Part shown: one piece after another, positions 55,557 to 64,000 of the stretch
How the letters are laid out: each line of letters opens with the position of its first letter
How positions within the stretch are numbered: position 1 is the stretch's first letter
NCBI RefSeq assembly: GCF_018812025.1
Contig: NC_063054.1
Coordinates: forward strand, 40,508,565-40,572,564
Direction of reading: 5' to 3'
Source: Megalobrama amblycephala
Lineage: Eukaryota > Chordata > Actinopteri > Cypriniformes > Xenocyprididae
Length of the DNA stretch: 64,000 nt
Made by a program: the position numbers and the translations under genes
The notes under the pieces: model-generated
What the model was told of the DNA's origin: nothing
Seen by the model: only the letters and a program-made list of their open reading frames with translations
Databases searched by the model: none

Positions 55557-56605
55557 CCTCATACGTCCTGAAAAGTGAAGCTTTTTGATCGCCCCCTGGT
55601 GTCTGGATGCAGTACAGGTCATAAACCCCGCCCTCTCAATGCAGACCAATAAGTCTTAGGTTAAAACATAAAAATAAAATATGCTTGTGGTTTTGGTCAT
55701 TTGAGGTAGTTGTTATCACACTGATTTATATTCAATTGTTCATTTTTGTGATAAGTTTGATTTTAGCTAGCAATTTGGTGCTATAGAAACGGGGCGTGTC
55801 GTCGTGATTCACAGTTGATTGACAGCTTGTCTGAGGACTGTCAGGGCTTCGAGGGGAGATTGAAGATATATAACAAACTATTAATTTTCAATTTCTGTGT
55901 TATTTCACACCGACAAAATGAGCTGTTCAACAGTAAACTGTACTAACCGACCTACAGGATCTGACGGATATCTGAGCTTTTCTCGGTAACGTTAAATGTG
56001 GGCATCATAAGCTAATTAATAAATGTTATTAGTTAAGATAACACGCCTAACGTTAGCCATGACGAGAAAAAGCAGGTGATCGTTATTTGGCAGTTACTAA
56101 TTATTTTTATGGGTATAATAAACTAATGATAGCCTACTCTAATTAATTATAGAGCACTGTCTACAGCAATCGATCTCCTGTAACGTTAGTTTAACCCTTT
56201 ATTTAAAATGGCAGGACCGTTTCTGTTTCTAGTGGCATATTATATTGAGTTTATCAACTGAATTTGCTGTTTCAAAAATAGGCTATTATTGCTCTAGAAA
56301 CAGAATAGCCTATTATTTTATAGGTAGAATTTTAAATTGTGTATAATTTATATAGCCTATTTAAAATACATCAATGATGACGCAGTCATCTGGGCGGAAG
56401 TTTGATACCGCGACTCCGCCTCCGGGCTCCACTTACGATTCTTTCTGCGCATGACCAGGCTCCAAACTTTTTTTCTTTTCTTTTTTTTTGATGTTTTTGC
56501 GTAACGTGTCAGCGCCCATCGGCGTCCGTTTTGGCTTCAGTTCAGTACAATGGAAGGAAGCGGCGTCGCGTCGTCCATCTTTTTTTACAGGCTATGGGCT
56601 TAACA
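55557..56605. mobile_element. Probable THAP-bearing DNA transposon remnant
   Basis: The left region holds GATCGCCCCCTGGTGTCTGG and CAGTACAGGTCATAAACCCC. The right region holds CAGTACAATGGAAGGAAGCG and ends CATCTTTTTTTACAGGCTATGG. Both resemble ends of an abundant teleost repeat whose right end is TTTACAGTCTATGG. Between them is a THAP-like exon (55918-55988). The element type could be P-element-like or Kolobok-like; ends and target duplication could not be defined. Confidence 0.4.
55918..55988 (+). pseudogene. THAP-domain-like first exon with splice donor
   Basis: From ATG the frame reads MSCSTVNCTNRPTGSDGYLS then FS, and the exon ends at CTCG|GTAACG. A Cys-x4-Cys pair, a following Asn-Arg and a Ser-Phe near residue 21 match the start of a C2CH THAP zinc finger (C-x2-4-C ... 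SFH-x-FP), which is often split by an intron near this point. The GTAACG at the end is a plausible donor. The rest of the domain (the AVPTIF and HP motifs) was not found downstream within the window, so it is partial. THAP domains occur in P-element and Kolobok transposases and in host THAP genes. Confidence 0.45.
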
Positions 56606-56833
56606 TGTTACAGCACGAGCTGGAGGTTAGTCTTCTGTTAGCTCACTTTCTGATTGGGTATCATTTTGTTCAACGTGAGAATCTACAGAGCGACTGCGTG
56701 TTTGTCCTCTAGGTTCCCCCCACACAACAGGATTTCTGATCGTAAATATTCAACATGTTGTTTATTTACGTACAATGTGAGACTGGTGCGAACCCAAAGT
56801 TCTTCAGAGCAGATTCAATCGCTCTGGTCTTAA

Positions 56834-56945
56834 AGGGTTAGTTCATCCAATATACCTCTCTATATTTTAATTTATCTTACGGGTGTGGAAAGTCACGAGG
56901 GTGAGTAATTAATGACAGAATTTTCATTTTTGGGTGAACTAACCC
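56834..56945. mobile_element. Angel-like deletion derivative
   Basis: AGGGTTAGTTCATCC follows TTAA (56830-56833) and GGGTGAACTAACCC precedes TTAA (56946-56949). Only about 112 bp remain, including GAGTAATTAATGACAGAATT from the right arm. It still shows the internal TTAA used as a target in the nested pair at 99-1553. Confidence 0.8.
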
Positions 56946-56949
56946 TTAA

Positions 56950-57818
56950 ACACACCTCACACCACAGGAAAATCTGATAGGATAATATGTAGAACCATTA
57001 AGATAATCAGGACTTTACCTTGGATTGTCAGAAGGAGAGAATTGGGCCCAAAATCAGCCTGATTGTCTTGTAGTGTGTGGTTGCCTTTACTGAGCACCAC
57101 TTGCACTAATAACACACACTTGCATAAGACTCCATAAACTTACATAATTTTCATGGCAGCTGAATCAGTCAAACTGCAAGATGTCAAGCATATATCTCCA
57201 AATAACAAGAGTAAACACATGCATAAAAACATTATGCTGTGACATTAAGGGGAAAGTGACATGCAATTGAAAAATTTCTTTCAAGACATTGTTTGCTAAT
57301 GTCATATCAAATCCAACAGACACATGGGCTTTATTATGAGTCATTCGGAGCGAGCCAGTTGTTTATTCACATTTGGGAGACATCTCATCCCAATCATATT
57401 TCACAGTAAATTGACAGACATATTGTCCAACATCAGTGTGATTAAGAGTTTTAAAAATCCTTGGTTGTGTTTCAAACAAATGGCAGAATTTATGGGCCCT
57501 AACAAAGATGCACTTCAGGCAAATTTTAATGGCTCAAATGAAATTCAGACCATCATTAGTACATTTTCAGGGAAAGCTTCAGTTTAAATGAAACCCCGGC
57601 TATTAGAATATATAAAAGCTAAACTCATAATGTCTGCTAATTCAATAAGCACCTCAGCAAATTATGCTACTAATTACATTGAATAACGTGTTTAAATGTG
57701 AGAGGTGTAAAAATCAGTTGGCCTGACAACTTTCCCAGCATTTGCTAATCTAAATCTGATGAAGTAAAACCAAACCTCTCCTCAACAAAAGTTGAAAACT
57801 GAAATTTAACACCTGGGT
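56950..57818. other. No gene recognised
   Basis: Unique-looking sequence. The 87-codon frame at 57324-57587 has no recognisable domain. Confidence 0.5.
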
Positions 57819-57822
57819 TTAA

Positions 57823-58664
57823 AGAGGACCATGCTTTTTCCATGTTCATCTTTCTTTGGTGTGTAATGTTGCTGTTTGAGCATGAAAAAATCACATATAG
57901 TTCTTCTCTATATCAGTGTCACTGTTTCTGAACTCCCTGAAACACCTCCATTGTAGTCTTGAGTTTTCTTCCGGGAACGAACACGTCACAATATTCCTCA
58001 TTTAAATAATTCATAAGCAGAATAAAGGGGCGGGGCCTGGTTGAGTTAGTAAAGCTGCATTCACGTCACCTCGTATTTACCGGAATCTTGAAATGACAAC
58101 ACGTGACGTTATATTGGAGCTGTTCACGTCCTTTTGGTCCTTAGACTGGGAATTATGCGTTTCCATGGCACCACTATCAACGCCTAATAAATCAATCTAC
58201 AGCGGTCAGGTGGTACAGCGGCCACGTGGTACATCTGGGAGCTTTCAGAAAACTCCCAGCTTACAAGCTGTAATTACGAGCTCTACGAGGACGTGAACGC
58301 TTTTTACAAGCTAGAATCTTGTAACTACAGGAATTACGAGGCCGCGTGAACGCACCTTTAGTAGTGTGTTGAAACTGGTGATTATGGTAAGGGGCGGGAC
58401 ACTTCCCAAACACTATCAAAGTGCTTGACCAATCACAACACACTGCTCCAGCTGACCAATCAGAGCACAATGTGCTTTTCAGAAGGAGTGGCTTCATAGA
58501 GACAGGAACTAAACAGAGCGTTACTGACAGATTGGGAAGAGAGGAGCTGCAACAATGGAGAATATGAGGAAAATAATGTGTTTTTTGAACATTCAAGCAT
58601 TAAACCTATTCTAACAGTCCAAAAACAAAATCAAAACTTTGTAAAAGGGTATAATATGGCCTCT
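57823..58664 (+). mobile_element. TTAA MITE, AGAGGACCATGC end, hosting a nested MITE
   Basis: AGAGGACCATGCTTTTTCCA follows TTAA (57819-57822). The right end GGGTATAATATGGCCTCT precedes TTGA (58665-58668), a one-base decayed TTAA. It shares TGTGTAATGTTGCTGTTTGAG-like text (slightly shortened) with 39826-40450. Another element occupies 58052-58358. Confidence 0.7.
58052..58358. mobile_element. Nested MITE with AAGSTGCRTTCACG ends
   Basis: Left AAGCTGCATTCACGTCACCT and right (complement) AAGGTGCGTTCACGCGGCCT are imperfect inverted repeats, extended by CTCGTA on both sides. TAGTA occurs at 58047-58051 and 58359-58363, a possible 5-bp target duplication. The 307-bp element also has an internal inverse pair, GGGAGCTTTC and AACTCCCAGC. 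Non-coding. Confidence 0.65.
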
Positions 58665-58668
58665 TTGA

Positions 58669-59059
58669 ACAAATCTATGTGCGTGATCACAAATATGTGA
58701 CCTCAACGAGACGCCGCTGAGGTCAGATGACAACAAAAATAATTTAATTGAAGTTAATTTATCATTTTCCATATGCTTGCATTTTTTGTAAATGGCTTTG
58801 ACACGTCCCAGATGTTCAGACACATGGCAGAGAAGGTCTTCTGAAGGTCTACTAAATGAAGAGTTCATAACAGGATAGACAGGAAATGAGCCTCAAGTGA
58901 TTTTATTTGTACTGGAGGACCCAGACCACCCTGCTCTGCCAAACACCTTCAGCTGCGACAGTGTTGGTTCTTACAGCACAAAACCACTATTAACTCCATC
59001 AAGATTCAATATTGAAATAATATCAGTTAGCACAGAGAATAATTTTGACTCAAGTTGTG
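58669..59059. other. No feature recognised
   Basis: Unique-looking sequence; the short frames at 58611-58868 and 58897-59145 have no domain. Confidence 0.5.
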
Positions 59060-59238
59060 ATTTTCACACTGAAGACTGGAGTAATGATGCTGAAAATTCA
59101 GCTTTGATCACAGGAATAAATATTCACATAGAACACTTATTTTAAATTGTAATAATATTTCACAATATTTACTGTATTTTTGATCAATACAGCCTTGGTG
59201 AGAATAAGTACTGACCCCAGACTTTTGAACAGTAAATG
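59060..59238 (+). mobile_element. Fragment of the AAAAGTTTGG TA-type element
   Basis: ACACTGAAGACTGGAGTAAT, GAAAATTCAGCTTTGATCAC and AATTGTAATAATATTTCACA match the right arm of 13499-14416. The end CTTTTGAACAGTAAATG is degenerate. The left part is missing. Confidence 0.8.
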
Positions 59239-59846
59239 ACTTTCACCTTTAAAATCATCACAAATTAGCATTTGCAACTCATACTTGCATAATGTGTATT
59301 TTGAAATTAAATGAGGATATTTAATGTCAAGTTTAGCCTCCAGAACATGAAAAATTAGGAAGACAAACATTTTTATTCTTTACAATAACACGCACTGATG
59401 AATCACTCACAGTAAGACCAAAATTGTGTATGTAGAAAGCAAATAGGGTCAGTTTTGATTTTAAACATGAATTTAAATTATTTCATGATTCATCTATAAC
59501 TAAATGATGAAAATTATGAAACACACTCCATCTGCCAATAATTTTGACAGCATTTTAGAGTCATTTCTCATTTGTGTTTATTTATGTTAAATGTGAGCAA
59601 ACCCTTCTGCTACTGAAGTCAAGATATACATTTTTTCCTCAACACATTTCAAGGGAAATGTTTTGTCAATTTCATAATGTCTACACAATATTTTGATTAT
59701 CATGCCATGGTGAACACTTTGTAAACACAATTTGACAAAGTCTGTTTAAACAATGTTAGACACATTTGATGAGATCAGCGTTTGTTTTACATTTCAGTGC
59801 TATTTTTATGCAGATGTGGCTTTTGTAATGTTATAAATATAACATA
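59239..59846. other. No feature recognised
   Basis: AT-rich unique-looking sequence up to the TA target of the Tc1 element. Confidence 0.5.
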
Positions 59847-60260
59847 CAGGGGTTGGACAATGAAACTGAAACACCTGGTTTTAGACCACAATAATATATT
59901 AGGATGGTGTAAGGCGTCTTTTTGTGGACAATACAGCATCAGTTCGTTTTGGGAATGACAGATACAAGTCCTTCACAGTGGCCAGAGGGATTTTGATCTG
60001 TTCCTCTTCCAGAACAGTATCCAGGTCACTATGTGATGCTGGTGGAGGAAAACGTTTTCTGACTCACTCCTCCAAAACACCTCAAAGTGGCTCCAAATAT
60101 TCAGATCTGGTGACTGTGAAGGCCATTGGAGATGTTCAACTTCACTCTCATGTTCATCAAATCATTCTGTCTCCAGTCTTGCTGTGTGTATATGTGCATT
60201 ATCATGCTGAAACATTACACCGCCTTCACGGTTCAATGTTTGAACCATCACGTGCACATA

Positions 60261-61798
60261 CACTACGTTTCAAATTATTATGCAAGTGACATATCAGTAA
60301 GATTTCAGTAGAATAAACATTCAGATTTTAGTTTTTCTAAGAAAATTTTTGTTTGTTTGTTTATCCATGTCTCTTTAGATAACTGGAATCAATCTCAGAC
60401 AAAATAATTTGCCAGGTCTATGGAAACCTACTTAGAGATTGTTCCACATTATTAAGCAAGTCACAGTTCTCATGCAATATGAGGAGGAAGAAAGATATTT
60501 CTGAAGATGAAAAGCATGAAATGGTGCAATGTTGTGCAAAAGGCATGAAAACAACTAATGTTGTGTGAAAACTGAATGGAGATTATCAAATTATCATGAG
60601 AATTGTGAGTGATTTAGAGCACAGCAGAACTCGGTCAGATAAAGGCTTATTAATGAAAGTTCCTGTCAAAAAAAATTAATTGTATTAAAAGGGCAGCTAT
60701 AAAAAAGCCAGTGTTGAGCAGCAAACAGGTATTTGAAGTCTCAAGAAGCTCTCCATGCAGGCTGGCATTTGTGCGTAAAGATGCATTTCATTCAAACCTC
60801 ACAAAGAGAAACATTTACAGTGGGTGTAGAAATACATTTTCATACAGTTTTATTGCTGTGGTGTTTTTTTGCAGCATGGGATAGTGCATAGTGCATTGTA
60901 TTTCAGAAGGCACTATCCTCCTTTCTATACCATAACTAAAAATGACCAATTATGAACTCCACATATCTTGCAAAAGTCATTTTAATACCCTCAGAGACCC
61001 TAAAGGGACCTTCCATCTCACTTCCCAGTATTCCAGCCCAAATCTTCACCCGCCAGCTCCTTGCTGACATCGCAGTCTTGTTGGAACGTGGTGGCCATTC
61101 ACCAAACATCCAGAAATCCATCCATTTAGACCATCCATTGTAGTACGGCATTCGTCAGTGAATAAAACTATTTAAAAATGAGTCTTCAAGTATTTCTAAA
61201 CCCACTGTAAATGTTTCTCTTTGTGAGGTTTGGTTTGGAGTGGCTGAAATGCATCTTTACACACAACTGCCAGCCTGCATGGAGAGCTTCTCAAGACTCC
61301 AGAGACACCAGCAGCTTCAAATACCTGTTTGCTGCTCAACACTGGCTTTTTTTTTTTTTTATAGCTGCTCTTTTAATACAATTAATTTTTTTGACAGGAA
61401 CTTTCATTAATAAGCCTTTATCTGACCGAGTTCTGCTGTGCTCTAAATCACTCACAAATCTCATGATAATTTGATAATCTTCATTCAGTTTTCACACAAC
61501 ATTAGTTGTTTTCATGCCTTTTGCACAACATTGCACCATTTCATGCTTTTCATATATCAAGATATTTCTTCCTCCCCATATTGCATGAGAACTGTGACTT
61601 GCTTAATAATGTGGAACAACCTCTAACTAGGGTTTCCATAGACCTGGCAAATTATTTTGTCTGAGATTGATACCAGTTATCTAAAAAGACATGGATAAAC
61701 AAACAAACAAAAATTTTCTTAGAAAAACTAAAATCTGAATGTTTATTCTACTGAAATCTTACTGATATGTCACTTGCATAATAATTTGGAACGCGGTG
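60261..61798. mobile_element. Nested Tc1-like element with an inverted-duplicate structure
   Basis: Left CACTACGTTTCAAATTATTA and right (complement) CACCGCGTTCCAAATTATTA are inverted ends, flanked by TA (60259-60260 and 61799-61800). Left arm 60261-60830 and right arm 61205-61798 are inverted copies for over 550 bp. Each encodes the transposase N-terminal part (EDEKHEMVQCCAKGMK in the plus frame on the left). The 375-bp centre holds a catalytic-core fragment on the minus strand. It cannot encode a whole transposase. Confidence 0.8.
60936..61151 (-). pseudogene. Tc1 transposase core fragment
   Basis: The 71-codon minus-strand frame contains GWSKWMDFWMFGEWPPRSNK then TAMSARSWRVKIWAGIL and GPFRVSEGIKMTFARYVEF. 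This reads as a middle segment of a fish Tc1-like transposase catalytic domain. It has no start or end of its own; the catalytic acidic residues that would flank it lie outside. It sits between the inverted arms of the nested element. Confidence 0.7.
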
Positions 61799-62507
61799 TA
61801 GTACTTCAGAATGGTTTAAGAGTCTTTGGCAGTGAACCGCCCATCAAGCACAGCAGGGAATGCCATGATATTATAGCCCAAACCATCACTGATCCAATGC
61901 CGTGCTTTGGTCTTGTCCACACTGTAACTCACACGGATGTGGGAAAGACAGTTCAGGTGGACTCATTGGATGTTTCACCTTGTCTACAGCCCAAGATTTG
62001 CACTGTTGGCACCAATGAAACCCACATTTGGCATTGGCACGAGTGACCAAAAGTTTGGCTATAGCAGCGAGACCATGAATATTGACTCTGTGGAGCTCCT
62101 GACGAAAAGTATTGGTGGAAACAGGAGAGTCGGGGTGAGTTGGGCAGCTGTGGTTTTATGTTTTGGATACAATCCGGGTTAGTATCTGAACATCCTTTCA
62201 GACTGCTTCCTTTTGCATTGAGTTACTCCTGTTGGATGTGGTTTGTCCTACATGGTGGTATGCCAACATTAACCTGGATACCACAGCTCTCAATACACCA
62301 CAAAGACTTGCAGTGACGCGCACCAATAATTTGTCCTCTTTTGAACTCTGATATGTCCTCCGGCCATTTATGTTGTGTGGATTGCAGTATTTTATGTACA
62401 CCTGTGCTATTGTTTTGCTACTTCAACCTTCACACTCGGCTCTTAAAATCAGAGATGATGCATATATAGGTATGAAACCTCCATTGTTTCATTGTCCAAC
62501 CCCTGTA

Positions 62508-62845
62508 TTATATAATTATACCTGGGATTTCCTCCAGCCCATTTACAGTTAAACGGTACAGCCCAGGTACAGTTAATATGCTACCAGTGTCATAATCACA
62601 ATGTCCCAAAAGTAGATACTGTCAAATGGTATTAGAGTTTTTACTGAACTATTAAAAGATAATTGTGACTTAAAAAGGGATTTATTAGTGTTATGAAATA
62701 TTTTTTCATAACACTAGCATGAAGTTCAACAGAGCCAGAAATAAACAATTTTCAATCAACTGGCTCAATTATTGAATTTTCATTGATGAGTCCATAATGT
62801 TCCACAGAACAGACTTTCTAATGTTTGAGAATGCATTTTTACGTA
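62508..62845. other. No gene; one small hairpin
   Basis: TTAGTGTTATGAAA and its inverse TTTCATAACACTA (62686-62716) form a hairpin with a short AT loop. Nothing else recognised. Confidence 0.5.
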
Positions 62846-62956
62846 AGCAATAAGGTACGAGAGGCTGTGCTGTATCTTGAATAAGTTAGGCACAATGCGA
62901 AGCAGAGTGCCTGCAACCCCTTTAGCCGTGACTTATGACTCAAGTACCTTATTGCT
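62846..62956. repeat. Compact palindromic element with AGCAATAAGGTAC ends
   Basis: AGCAATAAGGTAC (62846-62858) and GTACCTTATTGCT (62944-62956) are perfect inverses. Inside, TATCTTGAATAAGTTAGGCAC-like text (62872-62892) and GCCGTGACTTATGACTCAAG (62927-62946) continue the symmetry with mismatches. The centre CAGAGTGCCTGCAACCCC is unpaired. It could be a tiny MITE or a structured non-coding sequence. Confidence 0.6.
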
Positions 62957-64000
62957 TTTCTAAAACAGTTACCACACAATACAAATATTAAAGCCAAAAA
63001 TATGTACCAATGCAACTTTCATGAATTAAACTTTCTCTAAAAGCCTTCCTTCCGCCAAAAAAACAGTCCCTGACCGTGAACAGCAACAGAAGTTACATTA
63101 TTACGCCATTAGATGACGGCAAAGACTGTCTTTATGAGTGTGTCAGTCAGTAGCGAAGACTTTTACATTGAAAAAACTGAACTGTTGTGAACACGGAACA
63201 AGACGCAACTGACAAATGCTTTGACTTGAAAACGCTGTCAGTCATGGGAAAACCCCTTAACTGTTAAAAGGACAAGATAATACATCAGATTTTTATTATG
63301 AATATAGGACTGACCTGAAGGACAAAGCTAAATCTGAATGCAGATAATAAACTCGCTCACTCGATCTCTTTCTCACAATACTCTTCTACATAATACAGTA
63401 AGCTTCAATGAACAATATTATTGAGAACATAGTTTACATTGCTAAGAGTGGTTGCTAAGGGTATTGTGTAGTGATACACAGAACTATTGTGTGAAGCGGT
63501 CATAGCTGTGTTTTATCATGAATAAAACACAGAATCAAGGACAGGAACTGTTTCATAAACTGTAAGTTCACACACAATCAAAACTGCTTCAACTACAAAA
63601 CAGAATCTAGGAAAATGAACTGAGATCCAAATTTAGAGAAACTTTCAGTCAGAGATCTTTTATGTATAGCAGTTTAATTGAATATTACATTAAATACACT
63701 ACTGTTCACGAGTTTAGGGTTAATGTTTTTCACAATCTCTTATGCTCATCAAGGCTGTTTTCAAAAAGTATATTGTGCTACCCTTCTTTGAAATGGAAAC
63801 AAAAGACACTTTAACCTGATAATGTCAACAGCCTTTCAGTGCAGTTCTATAATAGGTCTAATAGATCTCTATAATAGAATAGAGCTCCAATCACCCTAGA
63901 AAGACTTTGGTGTTTTTTCCTACCGCTTACATTGAGTAACTATTGGCTCTGAGAATGATCTCATATGATGTCATGGTTGCGCTATATAACCAAAAGGAAA
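62957..64000. other. No gene recognised; one element trace
   Basis: 63698-63800 begins CACTACTGTTCACGAGTTTA and carries CTCATCAAGGCTGTTTT, a decayed relative of the AAAAGTTTGG element. The rest is unique-looking. Confidence 0.45.

Larger units (their letters stand above)
59847..62505 (-). mobile_element. Tc1-like transposon, interrupted by a second Tc1-like element
   Basis: The ends CAGGGGTTGGACAATGAAAC and GTTTCATTGTCCAACCCCTG are perfect inverses flanked by TA (59845-59846 and 62506-62507), the Tc1/mariner signature. Without the insert (60261-61798) the element is about 1.12 kb. On the minus strand the left part encodes a degraded Tc1 C-terminus: FQHDNAHIHTARLETE (second catalytic Asp in HDNA) and WPSQSPDLNIWSHFEVFW, where the expected SPDLNIIEPLW glutamate is lost. 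The right part holds N-terminal and middle remnants such as ARHWISDGLGYNIMAFPAVL with many stops. It is inactive. Confidence 0.85.

Overview
The window looks like intergenic or deep-intronic DNA from a teleost, most likely a cyprinid (zebrafish, carp or goldfish lineage). The evidence is dense short inverted-repeat DNA transposons with the ends AGGGTTAGTTCACCC, GGGGTGCGTTTC, CACTCTAAAAAATGCTGGG and CAGTCCAAAAGTTTGG, degenerate L2-type LINE pieces, Tc1/mariner and hAT remnants, and long GATA, ATCC and TA microsatellites. All family names rest on recognised motifs, not on a database search. I found no convincing host protein-coding gene, rRNA gene, functional tRNA gene or CRISPR array. Every protein-like stretch I recognise is transposon-derived and broken.

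Layout, part 1. 0-10 kb: an Angel-like palindromic element inserted into another copy of its own family; a Harbinger-like element splitting a GATA/GACA microsatellite; two nested TIR elements at 4.9-5.3 kb; a hAT-like element carrying a GGGGTGCGTTTC element; and a TTAA-flanked element holding a tRNA-like cassette. 10-18 kb: a 77-bp AT-rich tandem repeat, two hAT-like elements, a Harbinger-type MITE, a palindromic TA-flanked element, an L2 fragment, and a precise hAT insertion into a GCTGCAAGCAGC element. 18-30 kb: a ~250-bp tandem repeat, a 3-kb foldback structure with >1-kb arms, and a 1.7-kb ATCC array.

Layout, part 2. 30-33 kb: an L2 reverse-transcriptase fragment interrupted by a 320-bp near-perfect ATATGT palindrome and by a LINE 3' end in the opposite orientation. 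33-48 kb: many TTAA-flanked MITEs, a Tc1 transposase pseudogene, and a TIR element inside a TA microsatellite. 51-53 kb: a ~210-bp tandem array of tRNA-Gly-like units. 54-59 kb: more TTAA-flanked elements, a HARBI1-like fragment and a THAP-like first exon. 59.8-62.5 kb: a Tc1 element interrupted by a second, internally inverted Tc1 element.

The main theme is insertion history. Many elements share TTAA target duplications and ends beginning AG, as expected of a Kolobok- or piggyBac-type TTAA mobilisation system. Repeated nesting, including insertion of a family into its own TTAA site, gives a readable relative chronology. The most unusual items are the tRNA-like array with its relative inside a DNA MITE, the 3-kb foldback, the ATATGT hairpin and the THAP-like exon with an in-frame splice donor.
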